From NCBI RefSeq assembly GCF_029227915.1, contig NC_079879.1, forward strand, positions 14,138,001 through 14,202,000: DNA of 64,000 nt, given 5' to 3'. The position numbers and the translations under genes are program-made. The stretch comes from Hydractinia symbiolongicarpus. Its lineage: Eukaryota > Cnidaria > Hydrozoa > Anthoathecata > Hydractiniidae. This document shows, piece after piece, positions 12,401 to 21,084 of this stretch; the first letter of the stretch is position 1; the number at the start of each line of letters is the position of its first letter. The notes under the pieces are model-generated. The model did not search any database. It was not told the DNA's origin and worked only from the letters and a program-made list of their open reading frames with translations.

Positions 12401-15385
12401 TTGGGAAACCACGCCCTAAAACTCTTAAGCTACATTCACATGCACGTAATTTTTGACGTAAGAGCTTACATAAGGGGAAAAGTTCATTCATTCTCTTACG
12501 TTACGTAAAAATTTGACGTAACATGTGACACCACCTACGTAAATTATTTAAGGTCTTACGTGCTGCGTAAGCTCTTGCGGTTTTCTTACGAGCAAAAATT
12601 TTTGCTCCTAAGAAACTGTCTGTAAGCCAAAAGAAGAAAGGAAAAAATTGCGCAATCACGTTCGAATTTTAAAACAATTTGAATTTGAATATAATTATTT
12701 AATTTAGGAGTTAGATTTCAAACTTTTTGAAAATGATCGATGAAGAGGATTTAAGTGTTTCTGTACAATTATATACTGTCCTTTATGATGAAGGACATAA
12801 AGAATTCCATCGAAATGACATAAAAAAGAATGCATGGAAAGCAGTTTGCCTGTCCAAAATGGTGGTTCTCACACAGGTTCTTTTTTTTCTTTTCTTTTTA
12901 ATGTCACTTTTCCTTTTCGGCGACCACGTCTTCTCAGATTCACTAGTGCTGCAGCCAAAACATGATAGTTATTAAACGCCGCCATATTGAATAATGTTTT
13001 GAAATATTTACATGACGCAAAATCTTTCCGTACATGTGAACAAAATTATACGACATGTGAACAAACCATTCCGTAAGCAGTAATTTTACGTAAGGATTTG
13101 CGTAGAAATTTTCCGTAAGCTCTTACGTCAAAAATTACGTGCATGGGAACGTAGCTGTAGGGAGGAAAGAACTTTAATTTTACGGACGGTTTCTATTTAA
13201 GTCTTCACAGTCGTAGCTTTCAACGTTCAAGATGAGAGCGCTTTTTGAATTTTTACTGCTGAGACTGTTGAGACGGCGTAAATGGAAACCGGGGTTGAAA
13301 CTATTTTCTTCTTTCTCAGGAATTAGGTGTTTCAAACAATGGAAATTACAAACTCTCGTTCATGTTGGATAGCGGAGCAATGATCACGGTTCATACTGAA
13401 AAATATGGCGTAGTCGAGGTAAGTAAGGACACGTTGGAATTTTGATCTGTTGATCGACATCAAAATTTTTAAAAAAGTTAAAGCCACGGGACACAAGACA
13501 ATATTTTCAGGCGATAGTAACAAATTTATGTTAATTACTATCGCCTAAAAATGTTAACTTGTATCACCAGAGAAGCTTTTTGTTGCTCACAACATTTTTT
13601 TTGTTACTCGCAACATTAATTTTATTGCCAGTAACAAGATACAAAATCAAATCGATTTGATTTGTATCTTGTTACCGGCAACAGAAAAATGTTGTATGTA
13701 GCAAAAAAACGTTACCAGCAACAACAAAAAAGGTTATGCGTATGAATATTCTCCGTCTCGCCACTTTGCAGAAATTCTGATGCAACACTTTTACGCTGAA
13801 TGTTTTTAGCGGAATAATCAAAAGTCAAAAACAAGACAATAGTACTGAAGATCAAGAGAATCAAACCAATGTACGTCTTTCTGATGTTTGATACATTCAC
13901 GCATTATCGTGTCTTCTTTTGTTAAATGGGGTCTTAAATGTTCAACAAATTCATCATATTGAGCTTTATCAATTCTTATGTAATCTCGAAAACCTTTAGA
14001 ATCTTCCCGTATTAGTTCCCTGGAAAATTTTATGGTATGCTCCATCTTCATTTCTTCGTTACATCCACAGTCTAATCCATTTGCGTTCATTTTTCCTTTT
14101 TTTCTTGCCTTTTGTATATTCCACGTCTTCCCATTTTTATGTTTTTAGAAATAGTTTTGCATTTCCTTTTTGAAAACTGTTGCCATGGAAATAAACAATG
14201 TTTTCGTTTTGTTTTGATAAAAATGTTGCATTTGCACAGATGTGGCGACACATCAAAATTTTTGGGCGATAGTAAAAACTTTAATTTTGTTACTATCGCT
14301 TGAAAAAATTGTCTCGTGTCCCCGTCCCCGTGGCTTAACCTGACCTCTTTTTTAAAAGAGTATAGGTATTCCTAGTTTACTGCAAAAATCTTTAGTCGAT
14401 AAAATGCTCTGTAACTATGAATATTTTTGTTATTTTAATACGGCCAAGTTAAACTAACATAACGCATGTTATATTTTTTTAGTACGTACGTTTTTTATTT
14501 TTTTATTTAGACGAAACCATTGGCTGTCATATGGGGAAAATATTCACAATACTCAAGTAAAAATTCAATAATATTCGACGACTTACGGCGAAACTTTTTG
14601 ATGAACCCCTCGTCGGGATTAAAGGTTGTTAGTTATTGTATTTAAGATTTACTAATGGATCATGCATTCTCGGCAAAAACAGTGACACTTTGTTTTTTAT
14701 TTTACTACTACAAGAAAAATCAGTAAAAATCTTAGTCGGTAAAACATAAACACAGCAAAAAGGGTTGGCCGGTAGAAGAACTTGGCAAAAAATTTTGTTC
14801 AGTAAAAAAGTGTTAGTCACTAAGCCGAAATTACAAATTTTACGAAATTTTAGGTTTTGTTAAGAAAACGTTATAAGATACTGAAAAGATTTTTACGTAC
14901 ATGATATATTCTACATGTTTTTATTGTTGTTGCTATTGTTTTGTTTTGTCGTTTTTATCGCATTGTTCAAAACGTTTTTATAGCTGTTATTTAGGAGATA
15001 ACCTTTCAAAAAAATTTAAAAAAATAATCTGAATTCAAAATATGTGCACAGGTGATGATGAATCGTTGTTTCTGTTTTTTTTTGTTTTTTTTTGTTTTTT
15101 TTTTTGTTTTTTTTTTAATAATATATTTTCATTGTAAAAGTTTCCTTTGATATTATTCGTTTTTTTAAGCCGTTATGTACATGTTTTTTTTCTTCTGTTC
15201 TGTTCATTCAGAAGATAATTAACTTATTTTTCTTCCTTTTATATTTATTTTAGATACGACCTTTCAAAAACGCTCATGCAAACAGAGACACGGATAGAGA
15301 ACTTTTAAAATTATCTAGATACTTACTGAAAATAAAGGATGTGGAAGATTTTGAGACTTTAAATCATTCTCAATGGGAAAAGTAA
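483..15385 (+). CDS. UBLCP1: UBLCP1, ubiquitin-like domain CTD phosphatase 1 (nine exons)
   Basis: UBLCP1 is a nuclear HAD-family phosphatase that binds the 26S proteasome through its N-terminal ubiquitin-like domain and dephosphorylates it. Exons by reading frame and GT-AG borders: 483-642, 861-952, 1112-1203, 1505-1620, 2085-2183, 12265-12302, 13320-13418, 14511-14624, 15254-15385. Joined, they encode about 313 aa, against 318 in human. Exons 1-3 form the ubiquitin-like domain (ERQKLLGLK, then KIMMMGT, then the acidic DDFDIEEEE). Exon 4 holds the catalytic DxDxT motif, D147-I-D-Y-T151. Later exons carry [36 protein letters not shown] and NFLMNP. The last exon reads W-E-K then TAA at 15383-15385. 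The same spot also looks like a donor (gtaag), so a tiny extra exon, for example near 15757, is possible. All joined exons are open, so the gene looks functional. Exon 6 is only 38 bp and has AAG as acceptor. Intron 5 is about 10 kb of transposon debris. Confidence 0.93.
2190..3708. other. Intron 5 of UBLCP1, left part, no gene seen
   Basis: AT-rich intronic sequence. A short open frame at 2188-2442 has no recognisable domain. I see no terminal repeats or RNA genes. Confidence 0.5.
3709..4870 (+). mobile_element. Pogo/Tigger-like DDE_1 element remnant in UBLCP1 intron 5
   Basis: The two ends share inverted sequence: ACGAATCA plus AAATTAACGCGGTTT at 3709-3734, and its reverse complement around 4829-4870. 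Between them, on the + strand, is a shattered transposase of the DDE_1 (pogo/jerky) superfamily. Readable islands are NQNALLI and DAFRGQ (about 4290-4330), [27 protein letters not shown] (about 4405-4460) and [14 protein letters not shown] (about 4527-4570). The islands are split by frameshifts and stops, so the copy is dead. The family transposase cuts and pastes DNA with a DDE/D nuclease; the catalytic acidic residues are not all visible here. Confidence 0.65.
4290..4600 (+). pseudogene. DDE_1 transposase fragment
   Basis: These are the recognisable coding islands of the element above. After THLL there is a stop and a one-base shift into [10 protein letters not shown], then after TITNGATN a stop, then a new frame with [11 protein letters not shown]. 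The same two blocks (FxPLDLT and LKPLHAKW-like) recur in the second remnant at 10.85-11.4 kb, which supports the family call. No intact protein can be made. Confidence 0.6.
4871..5879. other. Intronic stretch with a MITE-like end, no gene
   Basis: The segment near 4925-4995 (AAGCCGCGTTTACATTTTAA and what follows) matches, in reverse complement, the segment near 12040-12115. They are therefore probably two ends or two copies of one terminal-inverted-repeat family. The remainder holds short open frames (4995-5222 and 5331-5642, - strand) with no recognisable domain. Confidence 0.35.
5880..7250. repeat. Degenerate tandem repeat, period roughly 110-130 bp
   Basis: A theme recurs about ten times: CAGTTATTTCGATATATTGC or variants, then TCCTCAC or TCCTTAC, then TTTACACAAAATGTCAAAAA, with poorly conserved spacers. 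Clear copies are near 6045-6120, 6345-6410, 6455-6510, 6555-6620, 6650-6710 and 6730-6790. The copies have diverged strongly, so the array is old. No coding potential is seen. It lies inside UBLCP1 intron 5. Confidence 0.5.
7251..8020. other. AT-rich spacer with TAGC-rich simple sequence
   Basis: The stretch contains short runs of AGCTAGCT and AT dinucleotides (7340-7470). No gene is seen. It would correspond to the 3' part of the DIRS element, where a tyrosine recombinase gene is expected, but I can read none there. Confidence 0.4.
8021..9412 (-). pseudogene. DIRS reverse transcriptase-RNase H
   Basis: Three overlapping frames make one broken gene. The first (9412-9089) has LLKKGVI and [17 protein letters not shown], the RT fingers. 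After a frameshift near 9130 the second (9066-8467) carries motif [13 protein letters not shown], the PNGLCSKP block and the catalytic YIDD. The third (8485-8021) starts with the double-Trp block IQWWCDN, typical of the DIRS/YR group, followed by RNase H motifs [25 protein letters not shown] and [11 protein letters not shown]. The key acidic residues are present in each motif. Two frameshifts make it non-functional as it stands. A + strand open frame at 7992-8570 is its shadow. Confidence 0.75.
9565..10081 (-). pseudogene. DIRS gag-like fragment
   Basis: The frame at 10081-9719 reads [11 protein letters not shown] and continues with [17 protein letters not shown] and [11 protein letters not shown]. 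This 'LLGN...RR...LNP.Y..LC' pattern is usual in the gag-like ORF of DIRS elements. A second frame (9759-9565) continues after a shift. It lies directly upstream, in transcription sense, of the RT, as expected. No zinc knuckle is visible. Confidence 0.5.
10085..10273 (-). repeat. Pogo/Tigger-type terminal sequence
   Basis: Read on the - strand this begins TACAGTTGACTCTCTCTAAT and has repeated blocks of the type 'ATAATNCGAAT' (CGAATCTTTCTATAATTTG, GATTCGAATTTCTGTAATCC, CCTCTATAATCCG). Such tiers of 'ataattcgaat' are typical of pogo/Tigger ends. The outer TA would be the target duplication. The partner end was not located. Confidence 0.4.
10274..10847. other. Spacer between pogo end and DDE_1 remnant
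   Basis: Short overlapping frames on both strands (10460-10714 - and 10488-10746 +) have no recognisable domain. The - strand frame is rich in K, R, S and E and could be a decayed element ORF. ACGTAA/TTACGT motifs near 10260-10350 resemble the ends of the element at 12.4-13.2 kb. Confidence 0.3.
10848..11423 (+). pseudogene. Pogo-like DDE_1 transposase, C-terminal part
   Basis: The frame at 10848-11078 contains [17 protein letters not shown], then [20 protein letters not shown] and [11 protein letters not shown]: the C-terminal half of a DDE_1 nuclease. After frameshifts it continues with [28 protein letters not shown] (to about 11230) and an acidic tail ending EDVF-stop at 11421-11423. The acidic tail after the nuclease is normal for this family. 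At least two frameshifts and two internal stops are present. This copy is related to, but distinct from, the one at 4.3-4.6 kb. Confidence 0.7.
11760..12120. repeat. MITE-like region dense in ACGTAA/TTACGT
   Basis: Inverted CGTACG/ACGTAA motifs crowd this stretch. The segment 12040-12115 is the reverse complement of 4925-4995, and 11945-11995 resembles the TIR of the 12.43-13.16 kb element. I read this as overlapping ends of several short inverted-repeat elements but cannot set exact limits. Confidence 0.35.
12428..13156. mobile_element. Short TIR element carrying a MADF-like ORF
   Basis: Terminal inverted repeats of about 40 bp begin AGCTACATTCACATGCACGT on the left and AGCTACGTTCCCATGCACGT on the right (read inward). 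Both continue AATTTTTGACGTAAGAGC. Flanking trinucleotides are TTA and GTA, consistent with one decayed 3-bp Harbinger-type duplication. The element lies in the UBLCP1 intron between exons 6 and 7 and holds the 82-aa frame listed next. Confidence 0.6.
12727..12975 (+). pseudogene. MADF/Myb-like N-terminal fragment of a Harbinger partner protein
   Basis: The first 40 residues ([20 protein letters not shown], then KKNAWKAV) fit the start of a MADF domain: Leu/Tyr-rich helix, 'LYD..H..F', then 'NAW..V'. This is the DNA-binding partner that Harbinger elements encode beside their nuclease. The fold breaks off into a hydrophobic Phe/Leu run that is probably intron or non-coding sequence; a donor-like GTTCTT follows the domain. 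It could only be the first exon of such a gene. Confidence 0.5.
13631..13675. repeat. Near-perfect palindrome inside the Harbinger element
   Basis: The arms GTAACAAGATACAAAATCAA and the reverse complement of that string meet at ATCGAT. There is one extra A in the left arm. It lies within a stretch of repeated GTTGC/GCAAC motifs. Confidence 0.7.
13818..14090 (-). pseudogene. Harbinger transposase, N-terminal exon only
   Basis: The frame contains [19 protein letters not shown] and [15 protein letters not shown], which match the region just before the DDE_Tnp_4 nuclease domain of HARBI1-like proteins (helix 'L...D...F..YIRI', then 'L.P.I...DT'). No nuclease domain follows inside the 854-bp element, so this is a leftover first exon. 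It is on the strand opposite to UBLCP1. Confidence 0.6.
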
Positions 15386-17124
15386 GAGTGGAGATCTACA
15401 TTTATTTGTGTTTATTGTATTTGTGTTTATTGTATTTATTTGTTGTAGTAAAATCTTCTGTGCTAGCTATGTAATTTTAGAAACATGTGATTTTTTTGCT
15501 GTAAGTTGTGATGTACCCCACAAGAGTTTGAGTGGAAGAAAAATTCGATATATTATCTCGCATGTAATGCATATTTAAACATAATTGTAATTTAAAGCTT
15601 CTTTGTAGCGCAAAGCTTCTTTGTAGCGCTTCTGTTTAATTTAAATACAGAGCTGTATTATAGTCTTCTGCGAAAAAAAACCGTATAAGTGGAGCGCACG
15701 TGCAAAGATATATATTTAACGTTTGCTGTTGTGCGTTTTTTATATTTCTTAACAAGGTTGAAAACGAGGTTAGATTAAAAATATTCCAAGGCTCGACTTT
15801 TTGTTCTAGATTTGAAAATTTTTATGATGCTTAAAATTTGATTAGAATTTCAATTTCTTATTGCTTATCGGAATAAACTGAAATTTTTGTCCGTGCAAAG
15901 CAACAACGTCATGGGTATGTTACACCTAGTAGGATAGATAAACAGAGCCTTCTAGGTTACACGTAGCGATTGCTATTATAATAACATTCTATCATTTGCG
16001 CATGTTGAAATCTATTAAGATTATCGAATAATCAAGAATTTGAATTGGATTACCGGAAAAATAATTTAAAGAGTAAGCATGGATTAGATATTCGGGGTAA
16101 TGCAAATTACACTCAGAATAGGAGACAGGTTTTTCGTAACATGATAGGTTCCTTTTACAAACGTCAAACTAAATACAACATGTTTATGCAACTTCATAAT
16201 AGGAACAAAATAAACGCTAGCAGTTTAAGGAGCACTGTGAGAAGACTAATTCCGTTAACACTAATTCCATAACTTTGTTATATTGACAACTTTTGTCTTG
16301 AAATTTTGAGTTTTTATTTTGCGATCTAAAGATGCCTTAGTACGTCATTTTTGCCAAAACACGTCTTGAGACATCTTGAAAATGCCACCGAGAAACGAAT
16401 TCCATAACTATGAGCGTTCAAGGATTGAAAGAATTCCAATAAAACCTCAGTTGTAATCTTGCAAATTCTAAACACAAAAAACAAATGTTAACAAGAAGAA
16501 GTTGAAAAAGTGTAAGGTTCTACATCCTAGCTTTTTGAAGCAATACATCATAGACATGTTTAACCAACTGCATTTTTTTCGTTAACTTCAACATATGTAT
16601 CTAATATTTCATCAGGAGATAAAACGAAGCACGTAGGTAAAACTTAAAGTTGTTTGAAAGAAATGTTTCGGGAACAATGCCTCTTCATTGGTATTGTTTA
16701 CTGTGAAAAGATTGGTCGTTGAAGATGTTGATTGGCTTAGTTCCTCTTCAATTATAATTTCGTTTTCATTTGCATTGGTGCTTGTTGTCAGAACAGATGG
16801 CTCTTGTTCCTCTTCTGTAATATTAATTTGGTTTTTACTTTCGATTTGGTTATCCACTTCGTAATTCGGAATAACAACCATTGTTGCAGGCTCTTCATTA
16901 AGTCCAGTATTACAAGTTGAAAATCTCTTACATGACGATCTCTGTTAGATTTCTTTAAAAGCACTTTCTTGCACATGTTACAGATTTTATTGTCGTCAGC
17001 AGCTTTCTGTTGTAACAGGATTTTAAATGTTATCTTTATATTTCGAAGACATTGTACAATCGTAGTTTGTCATTTGAATAACTTCTTCGTAGAATCGGCT
17101 AGGCTTTACAATACCACCTGTTCA
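15386..17124. other. Downstream of UBLCP1, no firm gene
   Basis: This holds the UBLCP1 3' side (an AATAAA lies near 15873) and short frames of unknown nature. A + frame at 16045-16272 (75 aa, basic) has no domain I know. On the - strand, 16976-16612 covers two overlapping frames. The upstream one begins after ICNMCKKVLLKKSNRDRHVR, a pattern like a single zinc finger (C-x2-C ... H), followed by an acidic Ser/Thr/Glu-rich stretch. That may be a decayed zinc-finger gene, with low confidence. A direct repeat AAAGCTTCTTTGTAGCGC occurs twice near 15594-15630. Confidence 0.35.
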
Positions 17125-17856
17125 TCTTATATAATAATACGGAGTGTATGTGATGGTCATAGTGGATATCGTCATTTTCCTTTGATGTTGCCGAAATTTT
17201 CTTTAAAGTTGCGAAAATATGTGTCTCAAATGTTAAATATTATGACATTACGGCGCGACGCCAATAACACTCCTTTAACGTCAATATCCTATATTAAATT
17301 AATGAAGCCATTACAATGCACTTAAAATTTTGAGGCCAAATAACTTGGGAACGAGGTGGTGACGTTAATGATTATTCACCGCATGGATAACTAGGGACTA
17401 CCTAGGACCAATTTGGGTTAGTTTCCCAAACCTGAGTCCCCAAATCCGTTTCGGAATGTACGGTTGATGACGTCATCAAAAAACCTTTAAACCCTAATAT
17501 ATCTGCAACCGTTTATCAAAAGTACATGATCTTATACAATTTCTTGATTAGCATTTAAAGATCTATACGATGAAGGCAACAGGTATACAAATTTCAAAAA
17601 AAGATATTTTGGGTTTTGACGGGTCATTGCTGACGTCAGCAAATTTTTTAATCCCTGATATCTCCTTAGGCGTTCGTCGAGAACATATGATCCTATACAT
17701 TATTTTGACCAGCGTTTCAACTTCTACACATTACAGACAAAGAACAAACAAATTTCGCGAATTTTCTTCACTGCTGACGTCGGCAAAATATCTAAAACAA
17801 CTTTATTTTATTGACCTTTTGCCTAAGTGGATTTCTCCACGGGCTTTATTGACTAG
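17125..17856 (+). mobile_element. Non-autonomous Helitron, array A copy 1
   Basis: The 5' end is TCTTATATAATAATACGG. The 3' end has a hairpin GTGGA-TTTC-TCCAC (17827-17840), a 12-nt spacer GGGCTTTATTGA, and CTAG (17853-17856). TC at the 5' end, and a hairpin 10-12 nt before a terminal CTAG, are the hallmarks of Helitrons, which transpose by rolling circle. The 732-bp copy has no Rep/Helicase gene. CTAG is followed immediately by the TC of the next copy. Confidence 0.8.
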
Positions 17857-18600
17857 TCTATATAATAATACGCCAGTTCTGTGTGTCTGTAACAGGCAAA
17901 GTGGATATGTTCATTTTCCTTTAATCTTACCGAAACCTTTAATCTTACCGAAATTTTCGTTGAAGTAACCGAAAAATTTGTGTCTAATATGTTAAATTTT
18001 CTGACGTTACGGCGCGACGTCAATAACACCACCTTAACGTCAATATCCTATATTAAATTAATGAAGCCATTACAGTGCACTTAAAACTTTGAGGGCAAAT
18101 AACTTGGAAACGAGGTGGTGACGTCAATGATTTTTCACCGCGTGGGTAACTAGGGACCACCTGGGACCAATTTGGGTTAGTTTCCCAAACCTGAGTCCCC
18201 AAATCCGTTTCGGAATGTACGGGTTGATGACGTCATCAAAAAACCTTTAAACCCTAATATATCTGCAACCGTTTGTCAAAAATGCATGATCTTAAAGCGC
18301 TGATCAAGAAAATGTATAGGATATACATTTTCTTGATCAGCGCTTTAAGATCTATACGAGGAAGGCAGCAGGTATCGAAATATCTTAAAAAAAAATTTTG
18401 TAATTTGGCGGGCGATTGCTGACGTCAGCAAAATTTTTAAACCCTGATATCTCCTTAGGCTTTCGTCAAAAATATATCATCCTATACATTATTTTGATCA
18501 GCTATTCAAGCCCTACACAGTAGAGGCAACAATTAAACAAATTTCTAAAAAAAAAAATTTGTCCTTTGAAGGGGTCCTTGCTGACGTCAATTAAATTCCT
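17857..18600 (+). mobile_element. Non-autonomous Helitron, array A copy 2 (3' end lost)
   Basis: It starts TCTATATAATAATACGCCAG directly after the CTAG of copy 1 and follows the same sequence, including the TGACGTCAGC and GATGACGTCATC motifs, to about 18590. From there the sequence departs from the family (TTAAATTCCTGTGGTTACGG and onward), so the 3' hairpin/CTAG end is missing. The copy contains a perfect 30-bp palindrome listed separately. Confidence 0.7.
18288..18352. repeat. Perfect 30-bp inverted repeat (hairpin) inside a Helitron
   Basis: The left arm 18288-18317 (starts GATCTTAAAGCGCTGATCAA) and right arm 18323-18352 are exact reverse complements around a 5-bp spacer AGGAT. Other family members have only one arm here, so the palindrome was made by a local inverted duplication in this copy. 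Confidence 0.9.
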
Positions 18601-18659
18601 GTGGTTACGGAGTTTCATACCGCGCAGGTCTGGGCACTAGCGAAGCGCTTGTAGGGACA

Positions 18660-21084
18660 AATTTTTATATCCCCCGCAGAGCGTAAGGCATTTGCTAAGA
18701 AAAACATGCAGTACGAAGAGAATTATTCACTTTTTCCTTTGTATTTTTACTTTTTAAACTGGTGCCATATATTGATTTTACAATTATTTAAAGAAAGGAC
18801 ACTCAGTATTGACATAAGATTGTATATTATGAAGGTTCAAGACCTAAACTTGGTTATTAATTTAATTGCTTCAAGTTGTGGGGTACACTCATCATAAAAA
18901 GTTGGCAGTCAAAAGAGAAAGAAACTTTATTTTGGTAGTTAGTTACATCACAAGTTTTAATATTGTCTTAAAAATATCACAGTGCTGATCAAAGAGGGAT
19001 TGCTAGCATGTCATTCAAGATTTATATAGCTACTGGTACAGCCAAAATAATGTAGCTCATTAAACACAGTAAAGAAAACAATGGGTTTTTTTCTAAAGTA
19101 ATAGTTTCATGCTCATTAAACAGATACCTAGCTAGCTCTAAATTAAAAAAAACAATTCCAAAATTTCTTATTTTGTGTTTGCTAGAAACTTTATTTAACT
19201 AACCAGGGCGGAGCTACCTACATTTCTTATAAACCAAATTAAAAATTGTCAAAAAGCTGGCTGTATCTGTCTCGTTGTAGTTTTTGTTAGCTAGGGGTCA
19301 CACTGGGTCACTCATATATATCGTAGCCTTATTCATACAGTAATCAGATATATAGGTGGGTAATGCTAAAAATAGGATCATAAAAACTCATTTCTAATAT
19401 CACTCAACTTAACGGTGCAGTTCAAACACCAACTTAGCCTTAAAAATTACTACGCCTCAATTTTGCATTGGAATAATTTTAATCTGTGAAGTACATAGTT
19501 TCGACCACTGCCAAATATAAAATAAAATAACATACTGTGGTTAAAATAAACAAATTAATGGAAAATAACTTTTTAAACAAATTTAGTCACTTTAACTGCT
19601 TCGTCAAATATTTTCGGTTGACAAATTTTTCTTATGTCAATGTACCAAAATTACTATAGCTATCACAAAATTGTAAAAGTGGACCTTGCCTAAATTTATT
19701 CTTGCATTTTACCAAAATTAATAACACAGTAATACAGTGTAACATGCTATTATATATATCCCTTCCTAGCTAGTTATATAATATTTATATCCAATAATTT
19801 CTAACGAAAAGTCAAAGCCAGTCATTATATCATTGAAGTGTGTATTTTATTTTCAGTCGATTTCATCTGTGCTCTTTTTTATATAACTAGTTAGCTATAC
19901 TTTGCAAATAATTCCTTTATTAAATGCTCTTCCACGTTAATCCATGTCAAACTTGCAGATCCATATATAGCTAGCTAGCTATAGTTTACTGTAAAAAAAC
20001 TTCCTTAAGTCTTTCTATAGCTAGCTGTAATTTTTATTTCTTCTTGGCAAAGTGCACTGATAATGATAGAATAGTGTTTCTTTTTAACCATTACTTTATT
20101 CCTCGCAACACAAAATGTATGGTATATGTAGCTTGCAACTTCAGGAAGCTAACCCCTAAAACCAACATCAAAAATATGTCTTCTCTTGCCTATAAAAGTC
20201 AGTAATTTAAGTAGGCTGTTCAGTCACGTGACAATTCTTGCCGTCAAAAAAAATCTCGGCGCGGCGGAAATTGAAAACTTCAAAATTTTTAAAGGTGAGC
20301 GTATGGGTACCTTAGCATTTGGTTACTTTTCTTACACTAAACCAATTTAGGCCGATTTATGTTGGGTACTTATGCAAAGGTAGATGATTTTCTGAGGTAA
20401 ACAAAGATGAAAATCCCGGTTTCTGTTTGAGGAAGTAAAAAAATCAGGTAACTAAAAACTTCATAAATTGAGAAAAAGTACTAGATTTTAACTATTTTTT
20501 GATTTTCACTCAGAAAAACACTATTCAATGACACTTTTGTAAGTTTGTATAAGAGTTTTTACAACAACGCAATGTTTTAGCAAAGAAAACAAAGTTTTTT
20601 TTCTTTATCCTCTGTTATTTTATTGTGGGCGCCCCTTTTTGTCTCCATTTCTAGAATATACTAAATAAAGTTAGTTAGTTATAGTTATTTAGTTAGTTAA
20701 TAAAAGCTAAACTATGTGCCAAGTACAGGTGTTTATTTTGTTTATTTTAGCCAACAGTTAAGAAGTTACTGCTCATCAGATATAATTTTACACTCAAAAT
20801 TAAGCATTGTAAAATTATGTTAAATACAGTCTAGCTAGCTAGCTAGGTTGTTAAGGCTTGCTCTAATACAACTTTTTATCCTTTTTTACATTGTGTTTTG
20901 AAGGAAGAAAAATCCTAGCCAGAAAAGCGTATTTAATGCTAGCTAACTAACACTAGCAAAGTTCAGTATGATACAGACTTGTGTCTGGCCACCATGGCCT
21001 AAATATATGGTTACGATATGCAGGTATCGTTTATTTATCCAGTAACAATTCATATTAAGGTTTTTCCTTACTCTGTTATGCAAA
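18660..21084. other. AT-rich spacer, no gene
   Basis: I see repeated TAGC/AGCTAGCT simple sequence (19130-20030, 20830-20850) and no supported coding frame. The 63-aa frame at 18706-18897 is hydrophobic, without a family match. A CACGTG palindrome occurs at about 20226. A short GC-richer patch ending in a donor-like GGTGAGCG (20250-20300) could be a 5' exon of the coiled-coil gene that follows, but this is a guess. Confidence 0.35.

Larger units (their letters stand above)
13482..14335. mobile_element. 854-bp Harbinger element with exact TAA duplication
   Basis: TIRs of about 45 bp begin AGCCACGGGACACAAGACAA on the left and AGCCACGGGGACGGGGACAC on the right, and both run on to GCGATAGTAACAAA. 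The flanks are TAA on both sides (13479-13481 and 14336-14338), the expected PIF/Harbinger target duplication. It sits between UBLCP1 exons 7 and 8. The only coding content is the transposase N-terminus below, so it is non-autonomous. Confidence 0.8.

Noticed and set aside
17125-17856. Simple satellite DNA interpretation of the Helitron arrays
   Set aside because: Unit ends have TC, a 3' hairpin and CTAG exactly at the junctions, and partial copies occur alone elsewhere in the window, which fits Helitrons better.
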